Positions 45,856-55,570 of a stretch of 64,000 nt of DNA are shown here, in pieces (positions within the stretch are counted from its first letter, which is position 1; every line of letters starts with the position of its first letter). A program made the translations under genes and the position numbers. Under the pieces are notes generated by a model. The model had not been told where the DNA came from, made no database searches, and saw nothing but the letters and a program-made list of their open reading frames with translations. This DNA is from Roseomonas sp. (GTDB lineage: Bacteria; Pseudomonadota; Alphaproteobacteria; Acetobacterales; Acetobacteraceae): NCBI GenBank assembly GCA_020249265.1, contig JADCGA010000004.1, positions 1-64,000 on the forward strand. The letters are read 5' to 3'.

Positions 45856-47172
45856 GTGAGCGCAGCCGATACGATCTATGCCTTGGCGAGCGGTGCTGCG
45901 GCCGGTGCGGTCGCGGTGTTGCGGGTATCGGGCCCAGTTTCTGCCGCAGCCGTGAAGCGTTTGGCCGGCGACCTGCCGCCGCCGCGGTACGCGAGCCTAA
46001 GACGGTTGCGCACGGCCAATGGCGAGACGCTGGATCATGCTTTGGTGCTGTGGTTCCCCGGACCGGCTTCCTATACGGGCGAGGATGCAGCGGAATTTCA
46101 CTTGCATGGTGGGAGTAGCGTTATTGCGGGCGTGATGGAAGCGCTGGCGGCGGCGGGCCTGCGCCAGGCAGAGCCTGGCGAATTCACCCGTCGCGCCTTT
46201 CTGCACGGCAAGATGGACCTGACCGCCGCCGAGGGTATCGCTGACCTGATTGCTGCCGAGACCACCGCGCAGCGCCGCCAAGCTTTGCATCAGGCAGGTG
46301 GTGGCCTCGCCAGGCTTTACAGCGGTTGGGCTGAGCGCCTGGCGTTGCTGCTGGCGCATCAGGAGGCTGCGATTGAATTTGCGGAAGATGGCCTTCCCAC
46401 CGATCTGGACGCCAGGGCACGCGTCGGGGCCGGGGAGCTACGATCGGCAATTGAGGCGCATCTGGCCGATTCAAGGCGCGGTGAATTGCTGCGTGAGGGC
46501 CTGGTTTTCGCCATTATCGGCGCCCCAAATGCCGGAAAATCATCTCTTCTCAACGCCTTGGTAGGCAGGGAGGCAGCGATTGTCTCCGCCCGCGCTGGCA
46601 CAACACGTGACATTGTGGAAGCGCGGTTGGATTTGGCGGGTGTGCCCGTAACCTTGTCTGACACGGCCGGCCTGAGAGAGGCTGGCGATGAGATTGAGGC
46701 AGAGGGCATCAAGCGCGCCGAGCGCCGGGCAGAGGAGGCGCAGCTTGTCATCACGGTCTTTGCCGCCGATCAGTTGCCCGATGCCGAGACGCTGCGCTGG
46801 GTGAGCCCTGATGCGGTTGTGCTGGTCAATAAATGCGACCTTCAGGCTGCACCAGCCGTGATTGGCGGCATTCCAGCCATGAGGGTCTCGGCACGCGAGG
46901 GTATGGGCCTGGACGCGCTGAGAAGCCGACTTGCCGAGGCGGCGCTACGGCTGACGGGCGCGGGCGAGGGCAACCAACTCACGCGTCCGCGGCATCGGGC
47001 CATTCTGACCGAAGCGGCGGCGCTGCTGGCCGACGCCGAAGCATCTAGTCTTCCGGAACTGACCGCCGAAGCGTTGCGAACCGCGCTTTTTGCTCTTGGC
47101 CGCCTCACAGGGCGTGTGGGCGTTGAGGAAATTCTTGATATTGTCTTCCGGGACTTCTGTATCGGCAAATAA
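45856..47172 (+). CDS. mnmE: tRNA modification GTPase MnmE
   Basis: With MnmG, MnmE installs the carboxymethylaminomethyl/aminomethyl group on U34 of certain tRNAs. The 438-residue protein has the N-terminal TrmE domain (DTIYALASGAAAGAVAVLRVSG, PGEFTRRAFLHGKMDLT), the G domain (G1 GAPNAGKSSLLN, G2/G3 AGTTRDIVE and LSDTAGLRE, G4 NKCD) and the C-terminal FCIGK motif with the essential cysteine. Start GTG 45856 (or TTG 45853) follows GAGG. It lies next to mnmG, 18 bases apart. Confidence 0.97.
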   Translation: MSAADTIYALASGAAAGAVAVLRVSGPVSAAAVKRLAGDLPPPRYASLRRLRTANGETLDHALVLWFPGPASYTGEDAAEFHLHGGSSVIAGVMEALAAAGLRQAEPGEFTRRAFLHGKMDLTAAEGIADLIAAETTAQRRQALHQAGGGLARLYSGWAERLALLLAHQEAAIEFAEDGLPTDLDARARVGAGELRSAIEAHLADSRRGELLREGLVFAIIGAPNAGKSSLLNALVGREAAIVSARAGTTRDIVEARLDLAGVPVTLSDTAGLREAGDEIEAEGIKRAERRAEEAQLVITVFAADQLPDAETLRWVSPDAVVLVNKCDLQAAPAVIGGIPAMRVSAREGMGLDALRSRLAEAALRLTGAGEGNQLTRPRHRAILTEAAALLADAEASSLPELTAEALRTALFALGRLTGRVGVEEILDIVFRDFCIGK

Positions 47173-47190
47173 AGCTGATATAGGCACCGT

Positions 47191-49068
47191 ATGATGGGCG
47201 CGGATTTGACCTTTGATGTTGTGGTGGTGGGCGGCGGCCATGCTGGCTGTGAGGCGGCAGCTGCTGCGGCGCGCTGTGGCGCGCGCACCTTACTGCTGAC
47301 CCACAAGATTGAAACCATTGGCGAAATGTCCTGCAACCCAGCGATTGGCGGGGTAGGGAAGGGGCATCTTGTCCGCGAAATTGATGCGCTTGATGGCATT
47401 ATGGCCCGCGCGGCAGATGCGGCGGCAATTCACGTCAAGATGCTCAATCTGTCGAAAGGCCCTGCCGTTCGGGGGCCACGCGCCCAGGCGGACCGGCGGC
47501 TCTATCGTGAGGCGGTCCAGGCACTGCTGCGCGCTCAGCCGGGCCTCACCCTTATGGCGGGTGGTGCCGAGGGGCTGGAGCTTGACCAGACGGGCGGGCT
47601 TGCCGCGATCCTGACTGCCGATGGCCAGCGTATCCGCTGCGGGGCGGCGATCATCACCACAGGCACGTTCCTACGCGGCGAAATCCATATCGGCGAAAAG
47701 CGCTTCCCGGCAGGTCGGGTGGGGGATGCGCCGGCGATTGGCCTGGCGCTGGCCTTTGAACGGCTCGGGCTGCCGCTGGCACGGCTGAAGACCGGAACGC
47801 CGCCCCGGCTTGATGGTCGGACCATTGATTGGGCGGCGCTGGAAGCTCAGCCAGGGGATGACCCGCCAGAACCTCTTTCTTGGCTGACCGAGCGCATCAC
47901 CAATCGGCAAGTGACCTGTGGCATCACGGCCACAACGCCGGAAACCCACGAGATCATCCGGGCCAATCTGCACTCAAGCGCGGTTTATGGTGGGCGTATC
48001 CAGGGCGTTGGTCCGCGCTATTGCCCTTCGATCGAAGATAAGGTGGTGCGCTTTGCTGAACGCGAGCGGCACCAGATTTTCCTTGAGCCTGAAGGGCTTG
48101 ATGACCCGACGGTCTACCCGAATGGCATCTCCACCAGCTTGTCAGAAACCGTGCAAGAACAGGTCGTTGCCTCCATCCCCGGCCTTGGCCATGCCCGCAT
48201 TCTGCGTCCAGGCTATGCGATCGAGTATGATCATATTGATCCCCGTGCGTTAACCCCCATGCTGGAACTGCGCGAGGTGCCGCGCCTGTTCCTCGCCGGT
48301 CAGATCAATGGTACAACAGGATATGAGGAAGCCGGCGCCCAGGGCCTTATGGCTGGGATCAATGCCGCCCGCCGCGCTTCTGGTGCGACGCCAGAAGCCG
48401 TCTTCACCCGTAGTGAGGCCTATATCGGCGTGCTGGTGGATGATTTGACAGTCCAGGGCGTTTCCGAACCCTATCGCATGCTTACGGCAAGGGCCGAGCA
48501 CCGCCTGTCACTCCGTGCGGATAATGCGGGGCTCAGGCTCACTGAACGCGGCGTAGCATGGGGGTGTGTAGGCGCTGATCGGGCCATGCGCCACCGTGCC
48601 TTTGCCAATGTCGTGGCTGGAGCCCTGGCGCGCGCCCTTGCTGATGGTGCGACACCTGCCGCGCTTTCTGGTTCTGGTATCGCCGTCAATCAGGATGGCA
48701 GGCGACGGTCAGTCCTCGAGGTCCTTGCTTTGCCCGGCGCAGCGATGGAAAGGGTCGAAGCGGCCTTTCCTTGGTTGCGGGAAATTTCCCCTGCCATACG
48801 CACGCAGTTGGAAGCCGAGGCGCTTTACGCGCCGTATTTGCGACGCCAGGAAGCCGAGCGGCGCCTTCTGGAGCGTGAAGAGAAAGCGAGCATCGCTGAA
48901 ACGCTCGATTTCGATGCGGTGGATGGGCTTTCCGCCGAAATGCGCCAGCGCCTGAAGGCTGCCCGCCCCGCGACCCTTGGCGCTGCAGGCCGCATCCAGG
49001 GCGTTACTCCAGCCGCCCTGGCGGCGCTTGCGGTTCATTTGCGGCGTGATACTCAGCGTTTCACGTGA
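47191..49068 (+). CDS. mnmG: tRNA uridine-5-carboxymethylaminomethyl modification enzyme MnmG
   Basis: This FAD-dependent partner of MnmE has 625 residues. The dinucleotide-binding [20 protein letters not shown], the [23 protein letters not shown] signature (CNPAIGG motif) and the substrate channel Cys in VTCGIT are visible, with the family C-terminal domain [16 protein letters not shown]. Length is normal. Its stop codon TGA (49066-49068) lies inside a parS site and overlaps the rsmG GTG start. Confidence 0.98.
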   Translation: MMGADLTFDVVVVGGGHAGCEAAAAAARCGARTLLLTHKIETIGEMSCNPAIGGVGKGHLVREIDALDGIMARAADAAAIHVKMLNLSKGPAVRGPRAQADRRLYREAVQALLRAQPGLTLMAGGAEGLELDQTGGLAAILTADGQRIRCGAAIITTGTFLRGEIHIGEKRFPAGRVGDAPAIGLALAFERLGLPLARLKTGTPPRLDGRTIDWAALEAQPGDDPPEPLSWLTERITNRQVTCGITATTPETHEIIRANLHSSAVYGGRIQGVGPRYCPSIEDKVVRFAERERHQIFLEPEGLDDPTVYPNGISTSLSETVQEQVVASIPGLGHARILRPGYAIEYDHIDPRALTPMLELREVPRLFLAGQINGTTGYEEAGAQGLMAGINAARRASGATPEAVFTRSEAYIGVLVDDLTVQGVSEPYRMLTARAEHRLSLRADNAGLRLTERGVAWGCVGADRAMRHRAFANVVAGALARALADGATPAALSGSGIAVNQDGRRRSVLEVLALPGAAMERVEAAFPWLREISPAIRTQLEAEALYAPYLRRQEAERRLLEREEKASIAETLDFDAVDGLSAEMRQRLKAARPATLGAAGRIQGVTPAALAALAVHLRRDTQRFT

Positions 49069-49072
49069 AACA
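49057..49072. promoter_or_regulatory. parS centromere site 2, inside the mnmG/rsmG junction
   Basis: CGTTTCACGTGAAACA matches the parS consensus at 15 of 16 positions. The mnmG TGA stop (49066-49068) and the rsmG GTG start (49065-49067) both lie within it, so the site is fixed by coding and centromere constraints together. It is 3.2 kb from parS site 1. Confidence 0.92.
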
Positions 49073-49652
49073 CTTGCCTGAAACCTCTGCGCGGCTCGCT
49101 GACTATCGCGACCTGCTGCTACGCTGGAATGCCCGCATCAATCTGATTTCAGCAGAAACTGCCGCTCAAGCAGATCAGCGCCACATTGCCGATTGCGCAC
49201 AATTGCAGCGATTTTTGCCTCAAGGGGGGCCAGTCGCTGACATTGGCTCCGGCGGCGGCCTGCCGGGTATGGTGCTGGCGATTTTGCAGCCGGATCGCGA
49301 ATTCCACTTGGTGGAGTCCGACAAGCGAAAGGCTGCGTTTCTTGTCGAAGCGAGTGCCCGGTTGACGCTACCCATGGTTCGCGTGCATGTCTGCCGCGCC
49401 GAAAGCGCCAAGCTACCCCCACTTACCGCCATCACCGCCCGCGCCCTCGCGCCCCTTGCCTCACTGCTGCCCTATGCCGTCAAATTTCTGGCGCCAGACG
49501 GTGTTGCGCTATTCCCCAAAGGCAAAACCGCCGAGAAAGAGTTGACGGAAGCCGCTCAGGACTGGCACTTCACCCTTGAGCGCTTTCCAAGTGCTACCAG
49601 CCCCGAAGCAACCATCCTGCGCCTGAGCGATATCCAACGTGCAAAACCCTGA
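49065..49652 (+). CDS. rsmG: 16S rRNA (guanine527-N7)-methyltransferase RsmG (GidB)
   Basis: The 195-residue SAM-dependent methyltransferase modifies G527 of 16S rRNA. It contains [15 protein letters not shown], the SAM-binding [30 protein letters not shown] and [16 protein letters not shown]. It starts with GTG within the parS site. Its 3' end overlaps the GTG start of parA by 14 bases, so mnmG, rsmG, parA and parB are probably read from one transcript. Confidence 0.95.
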   Translation: MKHLPETSARLADYRDLLLRWNARINLISAETAAQADQRHIADCAQLQRFLPQGGPVADIGSGGGLPGMVLAILQPDREFHLVESDKRKAAFLVEASARLTLPMVRVHVCRAESAKLPPLTAITARALAPLASLLPYAVKFLAPDGVALFPKGKTAEKELTEAAQDWHFTLERFPSATSPEATILRLSDIQRAKP

Positions 49653-50451
49653 TGCCGCCAGGCCTAAAATCATTGCTATCGCCAATCAAAAGGGCGGGGT
49701 GGGCAAGACCACGACGGCGATCAACCTTGCCACCGCGCTTGCCACCACGCGCAAGGTCTTGCTGATTGACCTTGACCCGCAGGGCAATGCCTCCACCGGG
49801 CTTGGTCTGCCGCGACAGGAGAGGGGCCAGGGCAGCTACGCTTTGCTGGTAGGGGCCGCGCCCCTGGCGGACCTCATCAAGCCTTCACGTATCCCGCAGT
49901 TGGATCTGCTGCCGGCTGACGCCGATTTGGCCGGCGCTGAGATTGAATTGATTGATGTCGAGGCCCGCGAAAGGCGCCTGATCAATGCCCTGGACGCCGC
50001 CAGCGACAGGCTGGCCGGCACGGACCTGATCATCATTGATTGTCCGCCATCGCTTGGCCTGATTACGCTCAATGCTTTGGTCGCGGCGGACGAGGTTTTG
50101 GTGCCATTGCAATGCGAATTCTTTGCGCTGGAAGGCGTGTCGCAAATCACCAGAACGATTGAGCGCGTCAACAAAACGCTGAATCCCAACCTCAAGCTTG
50201 GCGGCATAGTGCTGACCATGTTCGACAAACGTAACAATCTATCGGAACTTGTTGCCGCGGATGTCCGCAGCTTCTTCGGCGATAAGGTATATGAAACAGT
50301 AATACCACGAAACATTCGCATCACAGAAGCGCCATCACACGGCCTGCCGGTGCTGGTTTATGATCATCGCTCGGCGGGCGCCGAGGCCTATGTGGCACTC
50401 GCACAAGAATGGATCCGCCGCCAGAAGCAATTGAAGGAAACCACCCAATGA
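49639..50451 (+). CDS. parA: Chromosome partitioning ATPase ParA
   Basis: The 270-residue Walker-type ATPase drives origin segregation. It has the deviant Walker A KGGVGKTTTAINLATALA, LLIDLDPQGNAST, and DLIIIDCPPSLGLITLNAL (Walker B). It lacks an N-terminal helix-turn-helix, as is usual for chromosomal ParA. It starts with GTG inside the rsmG end and its TGA overlaps the ATG of parB. Together with parB and the two parS sites it completes the segregation system. Confidence 0.97.
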   Translation: MQNPDAARPKIIAIANQKGGVGKTTTAINLATALATTRKVLLIDLDPQGNASTGLGLPRQERGQGSYALLVGAAPLADLIKPSRIPQLDLLPADADLAGAEIELIDVEARERRLINALDAASDRLAGTDLIIIDCPPSLGLITLNALVAADEVLVPLQCEFFALEGVSQITRTIERVNKTLNPNLKLGGIVLTMFDKRNNLSELVAADVRSFFGDKVYETVIPRNIRITEAPSHGLPVLVYDHRSAGAEAYVALAQEWIRRQKQLKETTQ

Positions 50452-51305
50452 AAAAGCCCGTCCGGCTCGGCATGGGTCTTTCGGCCCTCATGGGTGATGC
50501 GCCACAACCGCCAAGCGCCCCCCAAGCCGGGCCGCCGCGCAGCCTCCCGATTGCCATGATCGAACCTGGGCCCTTTCAGCCACGGATGGAACCGGACCGT
50601 CAGGCACTGCAGGAACTGGCGGCCTCCATTACCGAGCACGGCATTTTACAGCCCCTGCTCGTGCGCCCGAAGCCAGGTGCCGCAGGGCGCTACCAAATCA
50701 TCGGCGGGGAACGCCGCTGGCGTGCGGCGCAAATCGCCAAGCAACACGACGTGCCTGTTGTCATCCGCGAATTGGATGACCGCATGGCGATGGCCGCCGG
50801 CCTGGTTGAAAACCTTCAACGCGAAGACCTGAACGCGATCGAGGAAGCAGAGGGCTTCTCACGCCTGATAGACCAATTCGGCCTCAATCAAGAAAGCCTT
50901 GCGCGCGCAGTCGGCAAATCGCGCAGCCATATTGCCAACACGCTGCGCCTGCTCAACCTGCCGCCTGCCATACGCGAGCATTTGCGTGCTGGGCGCATCA
51001 GTGCCGGCCATGCTCGCGCCCTGCTGGGGGCGGAGGAGCCGGAAAAACTGGCGACCCAAATCCTGACACGCGGCCTTTCCGTGCGTCAGGCCGAAGCCAT
51101 GGCTGCTGCGCAACCAAAGAACCCTGAGTCCCGGCGCGGCAATGCCAAGGATAGCGATACTCTTGCCCTGGAACGCCAGCTTCTGGAACGGCTCGGCCTG
51201 CAAGTGTCCATCAGGCATTTCGGCAAGGGTGGGCAGGTCACCATCACCTATAATGATCTTGATCAGCTTGATGGTCTGATTCGCCTTCTCATGCCTGACG
51301 CATGA
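50448..51305 (+). CDS. parB: Chromosome partitioning protein ParB
   Basis: The 285-residue parS-binding CTPase has GLGMGLSALMG-like RLGMGLSALMGDA at the N-terminus, the CTP-binding box (YQIIGGERRWRAAQIA), VENLQREDLNAIEEAEGF, the helix-turn-helix region (LARAVGKSRSHIANTLRLL) and a C-terminal dimerisation domain. All boxes are intact, including GERRWRA. Length is typical. An Lrp-type gene overlaps its stop by 4 bases. Confidence 0.97.
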   Translation: MKKPVRLGMGLSALMGDAPQPPSAPQAGPPRSLPIAMIEPGPFQPRMEPDRQALQELAASITEHGILQPLLVRPKPGAAGRYQIIGGERRWRAAQIAKQHDVPVVIRELDDRMAMAAGLVENLQREDLNAIEEAEGFSRLIDQFGLNQESLARAVGKSRSHIANTLRLLNLPPAIREHLRAGRISAGHARALLGAEEPEKLATQILTRGLSVRQAEAMAAAQPKNPESRRGNAKDSDTLALERQLLERLGLQVSIRHFGKGGQVTITYNDLDQLDGLIRLLMPDA

Positions 51306-51802
51306 CGCCCCCTCACACCCGGGAGCCTGCCTTGTCGAAACTCAATGAACTGGATGCCACCGATCTAGCCATCCTCCGCCTAATTCAGGCGGATGCCTCG
51401 CTCTCGCTCGGCGATATTGCGAAGGAAGTCGGGCTGACGCAAACCCCATGCTGGAAGCGTATTCGCCGCATGGAGGAAGCGGGCATCATCACGGGCCGCG
51501 TGACCTTGGTGAATGCCGAAAAGCTCGGCCTTGGCATTTCGGTCTTCGTTGCGATTGAAACCGGTGACCATTCCGCCACCTGGATCGAAAGCTTTGCGAA
51601 AACCGTCGCTGAGATGCCTGAGATTGTCGAATGCTGGCGGCTTGGCGGCGATGTGGATTACCTGCTGCGCGTCGTTGTCTCCGACATGACGGCCTATGAT
51701 GTCTTCTACCGCAAGCTGACGGCCCGTGTCGCGAGCTTGCGCAAGGTGACATCCCGCTTTGCCATGGAATGCGTGAAATCAACCACTGCACTACCACTCT
51801 GA
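51302..51802 (+). CDS. Lrp/AsnC-family transcriptional regulator
   Basis: The 166-residue protein has the N-terminal winged helix-turn-helix (LDATDLAILRLIQADASLSLGDIAKEVGLTQTPCWKRIRRMEEAG in sections: DIAKEVGLTQTPCWKRI) and a RAM/ligand-binding domain with EIVECWRLGGDVDYLLRVVV. The start is taken at ATG 51302 (ATGA overlap with parB); TTG 51332 with GGGAG upstream is an alternative. It may regulate the UxaA-like genes 138 bases downstream; that is inference from proximity. Confidence 0.9.
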   Translation: MTPPHTREPALSKLNELDATDLAILRLIQADASLSLGDIAKEVGLTQTPCWKRIRRMEEAGIITGRVTLVNAEKLGLGISVFVAIETGDHSATWIESFAKTVAEMPEIVECWRLGGDVDYLLRVVVSDMTAYDVFYRKLTARVASLRKVTSRFAMECVKSTTALPL

Positions 51803-51939
51803 CCCGTTGTTTGGTTGCATTTTCCGAGTCGCCAAGTGTTTCCACTTGGCTTGAAAATGCCCCAGCAGCCTGATTGACCCGGAAGGGGCCGCGCCCTAGC
51901 TTCTCTCACCATTTTCAAAAACAGGGAGGATATGCCGGC

Positions 51940-52224
51940 ATGACCGTGCATTTCTGTGTGCATGACGAAGGCGATTCCGTCGGCGTTGTGGTTGTGGAGG
52001 GGATCAAATCCGGCCAGGCGCTGAATGGCTGGATCATGGATCAGGACAAGATGATCACCTTCAACGCCAAGTCGGATATTCCGATCGGGCATAAGCTGGC
52101 CATTCGCGCCATCGCTGCCGGTGATACCATCATCAAATACGGCATTGATATCGGCAAGGCCGTGAAGGCAATTTCCGCCGGCGAGCATTTGCATGTCCAC
52201 AACGTCAAGACGAAGCGGTGGTAA
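51940..52224 (+). CDS. UxaA-family small subunit (SAF domain)
   Basis: The 94-residue protein matches the SAF domain found at the N-terminus of altronate/galactarate dehydratases: [20 protein letters not shown], then [32 protein letters not shown] and the closing HVHNVKTKR. The split small/large arrangement also occurs in sulfolactate sulfo-lyase (SuyA/SuyB). The ATG at 51940 follows GGAGG with 9 bases spacing. The large subunit is encoded immediately downstream. Confidence 0.87.
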   Translation: MTVHFCVHDEGDSVGVVVVEGIKSGQALNGWIMDQDKMITFNAKSDIPIGHKLAIRAIAAGDTIIKYGIDIGKAVKAISAGEHLHVHNVKTKRW

Positions 52225-52229
52225 GCGCC

Positions 52230-53405
52230 ATGGGCATCAATCTGAAGAACGCCGCTTTTGAAGGCTGGCGCCGCGAAAATGGCCGCATGGGTGTGCGCAA
52301 CCATGTCATCATCCTGCCGGTGGATGATCTGTCCAACGCCGCTTGCGAAGCAGTCGCGAATAACATCAAAGGCGCGCTCGCGATCCCGCATGCCTATGGC
52401 CGTCTGCAATTCGGCGCGGATCTGGATTTGCACTTCCGCACGCTGATCGGCACCGGCACCAATCCCAATGTCGCCGGCGTGGTGGTGATTGGTATCGAAC
52501 CAGGCTGGACCGGCCGCATTGTTGAAGGCATCGCCAAATCCGGCAAGCCGGTGGAAGGCTTCGCCATCGAACAAAATGGCGATATCAACACCATCGCCAA
52601 TGCATCCCGCGCGGCTTATCGCATGGTGAAGCACGCATCGCGGCTGAAGAAGACCCGCGCTTCCATTCAGGAGCTTTGGGTTTCCACCAAATGCGGCGAA
52701 AGCGATACCACATCGGGCCTTGCTTCCTGCCCAACGGTTGGCAATTCCTTCGACAAGCTCTGGGAAAACGGCAATACGCTCGTTTTCGGCGAAACCACCG
52801 AACTCACGGGCGGAGAACATCTGGTGGCGGCACGTTGCCGCACGCCGGAAATCCGTGCCCAGTTCCAGGCGATGTTTGATCGCTACCAGCGCGTCGTTGA
52901 GGCCAACAAGACCAATGATCTTTCCGAAAGCCAGCCCACCAAGGGCAATATCGAAGGCGGCTTGACCACCATTGAAGAAAAGGCGCTCGGCAATATCCAA
53001 AAGATCGGCAAGAAATGTCTGGTGGATGGTGTGCTGGACAAGGCAGAAGAACCGACCCATTCCGGCTTGTGGTTCATGGATTCAAGTTCGGCCGCCGCTG
53101 AGATGGTGACGCTTTGCGCCGCTTCGGGCTTTGCCGTGCATACCTTCCCGACTGGGCAAGGCAATGTCATCGGCAATCCGATTCTGCCCGTGATCAAGCT
53201 TACCGCCAATCCGCGCACCCAGCGCACCATGTCCGAACATATTGATGTGGATGTGACAGGGCTTTTGCAGCGGCAGATGAATATGGATGATGCGGGGGAA
53301 ACCTTGCTTGATTGCATCATCCGCACCGCTGATGGCGAATTGACCGCGGCTGAATTGCTCGGCCATCGTGAATTCAGCCTGACACGGCTTTACGAAAGCG
53401 CGTGA
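52230..53405 (+). CDS. UxaA-family large subunit (dehydratase/lyase catalytic domain)
   Basis: The 391-residue protein is the C-terminal domain of altronate/galactarate dehydratase-type lyases: [24 protein letters not shown] near the N-terminus, [33 protein letters not shown] (cysteines that bind the iron centre in this family), and [22 protein letters not shown]. Substrate could be altronate-like sugar acids or sulfolactate (SuyB size match); the sequence does not decide. ATG 52230 gives a start 5 bases after the small subunit stop; GTG 52218 is an alternative. A terminator follows. Confidence 0.88.
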   Translation: MGINLKNAAFEGWRRENGRMGVRNHVIILPVDDLSNAACEAVANNIKGALAIPHAYGRLQFGADLDLHFRTLIGTGTNPNVAGVVVIGIEPGWTGRIVEGIAKSGKPVEGFAIEQNGDINTIANASRAAYRMVKHASRLKKTRASIQELWVSTKCGESDTTSGLASCPTVGNSFDKLWENGNTLVFGETTELTGGEHLVAARCRTPEIRAQFQAMFDRYQRVVEANKTNDLSESQPTKGNIEGGLTTIEEKALGNIQKIGKKCLVDGVLDKAEEPTHSGLWFMDSSSAAAEMVTLCAASGFAVHTFPTGQGNVIGNPILPVIKLTANPRTQRTMSEHIDVDVTGLLQRQMNMDDAGETLLDCIIRTADGELTAAELLGHREFSLTRLYESA

Positions 53406-53412
53406 GTGAAAG

Positions 53413-53446
53413 GGGCGGCGCGCCAATCACTGCGCGCCGCCCTTCA
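53413..53446. terminator. Terminator between the UxaA-family and LysE genes
   Basis: An 11-bp perfect stem, GGGCGGCGCGC / GCGCGCCGCCC (53413-53423 and 53432-53442), with loop CAATCACT, followed by TTCATT. The two flanking genes converge on it, so it probably terminates both. Confidence 0.75.
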
Positions 53447-53448
53447 TT

Positions 53449-54093
53449 CTAATGCCGCTTGGCCAGCGCCAGCCCAGCGCCAAGCGCAATCATCGAAGCG
53501 CCCGAGATTTCGCGCAGCCGCCGAATGAAGGCGGGCCGCGATGCCGCACCTTCCCGGATACGGCTGGCACCAATCGCCACCACAATATCCGCCAGCGTAT
53601 TCAGCGTGACGGAAATCACGCCCAGTAGAATGAAGGGCAACGCCACCGCGCCCGCGCTGGGGTTAAGAAACTGCGGAATGAAGGCCAGGAAGAAGGCTGC
53701 GGTTTTGGGGTTCAGCGCCTCCACCACCACACCTTCGCGAAAGGCACGTCGCGCACCCATGGCGGGGGCCGGCTCGGCGCCAGCCAAACCCTGAGCCGCA
53801 TCACGCCGCGCGGCCATAATGGTGCGGAGGCCGAGCCAAACCAAATAAGCCGCGCCGAGCCATTTCAGCGCTGTGAAAAGCTCCGCACTCGCCAAGACAA
53901 GCGCGGAAACGCCAAGTGCCCCGGCCAGCACATGCACCAAGCCGCCGAGTGCGGTGCCGAAGCTGGAGGCGATGCCCTCAGCCCGCCCGCCCGCCAGGCT
54001 GCGCGCCGCGACATAGAAAATCCCGGGACCCGGCGTGACCGCCAACAGGAGTGCGGCCGCGAGGTAGAGGAAAAATTGTGTGATGTCTGGCAT
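53449..54093 (-). CDS. LysE/RhtB-family amino acid exporter
   Basis: The 214-residue membrane protein has about six helices. The N-terminal LLLAVTPGPGIFYVAARSLAGG and KWLGAAYLVWLGLR, then ALNPKTAAFFLAFIPQFL, are the LysE-superfamily signatures. Such exporters move amino acids or related metabolites out of the cell; the substrate is unknown. It converges on the UxaA-like genes across a shared terminator. The broken hpf copy lies upstream (to the right) at 54153. Confidence 0.93.
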   Translation of the reverse strand: MPDITQFFLYLAAALLLAVTPGPGIFYVAARSLAGGRAEGIASSFGTALGGLVHVLAGALGVSALVLASAELFTALKWLGAAYLVWLGLRTIMAARRDAAQGLAGAEPAPAMGARRAFREGVVVEALNPKTAAFFLAFIPQFLNPSAGAVALPFILLGVISVTLNTLADIVVAIGASRIREGAASRPAFIRRLREISGASMIALGAGLALAKRH

Positions 54094-54152
54094 GGCGCCT
54101 TATTACGCCATGCCAGACACAAAAACGAGGAGGCGCGCGCCGCGCCGACGCC

Positions 54153-54545
54153 CTACCCCTCCCCCGGATCAATCCAGCCGATATGTCGATCGGCGCGGCG
54201 ATAAACCACGTTCAGCCCGCCGCCCTTCTTGTTAAGGAACATCAGCGCCTGGGCTTGGGCCAGATCAAGGCGCATCAAGGCCTCACCAATCGTCAGGCGT
54301 TCAATATGCGCGGGGTGTTCGACGATGATGGCACCATGGTCACCATGTTCAGGCGCTTCCTCCTCACTTGGGGCTTCAATCACATAGCGGCGGCCAGAAG
54401 GCGCTTCTTCTGCGAGCGCTTCCCGATCTCCGGCGAAGGACCGCGCATGTTCATTCACGCGCCGGCGATAGCGGCGCAGCCGCTTGGCCAGATGCTCGGC
54501 TGCGACTTCAAAGGCGCGATGGGCATCGGCACCTTTGTCACGCGC
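54153..54545 (-). pseudogene. 5'-truncated second copy of hpf (HPF C-terminal part)
   Basis: From GADAHRAFEVAAEHLAKRLR to the stop, this frame is nearly identical to residues about 67-194 of the intact HPF encoded at 57236-57820, ending in the same HIGWIDPGEG. The N-terminal ribosome-binding domain is missing; upstream of about 54545 the similarity vanishes and the 3' end of an AraC gene overlaps. An ATG in frame (54546, MARDKG) or at 54590 could still yield a protein of the hinge plus C-terminal dimerisation domain. DNA differs from the intact copy mainly at silent positions, so it is not a very recent duplication. Confidence 0.85.
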
Positions 54546-55473
54546 CATCGGTTCGCGCCGCACGTCGCACATCCGCGGGGGTGCGCCCAAAGGCCCTGCG
54601 AAAGGCTAGGGTAAAACCTGATACCGAACGATACCCATACGCAACTGAAATGCGGGAGATACTGTCCCGGCCGGACTGTAGAGCGTTCGCAGCGAGACTT
54701 AATCTTAGCTTCGCCACATAAGCCATAGGGGTCAGGCCGATGGCTTCCCGAAAGCGCTCGGCAAAGCTGCTACGAGACGCACCCGCTTCTGCTGCCAGAG
54801 TGACGAGCGTCCAAGGCGCCATAGGGCGGGCATGAATGGCCGCCAGAGCGCGCCCAAGCGATGGATCGGCGATGGCTGACAACCAGGCGCCACGCAAAGG
54901 CAATGTCGTCACTGCTTCCCGCAGCGCTTGCACCAGAAGCACCTCCCCTAATCGGCGAAGAATTGGCGCGACGCCTACCTGTGCTGCTTGGCTCTCTGCC
55001 ATTATCGCTTCGATGACCCTACGAATGCCTGTGGGGAAGCCGCCGTCAGTCGCATCAAGTACAATAATCCGTGGCAATCCCCGCAAAGCGACACCTTGGA
55101 AAAGGCCCTGGGCGGTGAAGCTTGCGGTGAGCAGCTTACAACGCAGGCCCGTACCGGGCATGCGGAAAGTCGTCATGTTTCGATCGCGACGGTCGAGCCC
55201 CTGCAGCAGCGTCACCGCCACTGGGGAGCTGGTGGCATCGCTGCGCAGCCAATGCCGCGAATCAAGCGGTAGCAGAGCCACGTCGCCAGTTTTGAGTTCC
55301 ACCGCCTCATCGGTTCCCGGGATGTCCAACCGACAATGCCCCTCAAGCACGGCATGCAAAGCTACGAGCCGACCCCCAGGCAATTCGAACCCCCAAGGAG
55401 CCGCAAGATCGCTGCGGCAGAAGAACCAACCTTCAAAGCGGATTTCATTGAGAAGGCTGCTGAGCGCATCCAT
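54538..55473 (-). CDS. AraC-family transcriptional regulator (cupin_6 type)
   Basis: The 311-residue protein has an N-terminal cupin ligand domain (about 15-195: FELPGGRLVALHAVLEGHC, GDVALLPLDSRHWL) and a C-terminal double helix-turn-helix (TLVTLAAEAGASRSSFAERFREAIGLTP and ISVAYGYRSVSGFTLAFRRAFGRTP). The start is set at 55473 (MDALSSLLNEIRFEG), where cupin similarity begins. It is divergent from the dioxygenase gene at 55571 and likely controls it. Its last codons overlap the start of the broken hpf copy, marking the left junction of the inserted segment. Confidence 0.9.
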   Translation of the reverse strand: MDALSSLLNEIRFEGWFFCRSDLAAPWGFELPGGRLVALHAVLEGHCRLDIPGTDEAVELKTGDVALLPLDSRHWLRSDATSSPVAVTLLQGLDRRDRNMTTFRMPGTGLRCKLLTASFTAQGLFQGVALRGLPRIIVLDATDGGFPTGIRRVIEAIMAESQAAQVGVAPILRRLGEVLLVQALREAVTTLPLRGAWLSAIADPSLGRALAAIHARPMAPWTLVTLAAEAGASRSSFAERFREAIGLTPMAYVAKLRLSLAANALQSGRDSISRISVAYGYRSVSGFTLAFRRAFGRTPADVRRAARTDGA

Positions 55474-55570
55474 TCCGGATTTTCTCGATAAAAAACAGGA
55501 TTTTTCTTCTATCGGAGTATCGCGGGCGATAGGCCAATATTCAAGCTGCAAAGCAACACAGGTGATCCAG

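Noticed and set aside
54836-55570. Upstream extension of the dioxygenase frame to 54836
   Set aside because: That part is antisense to the AraC gene; a signal peptide and start codon at 55571 fit the family.
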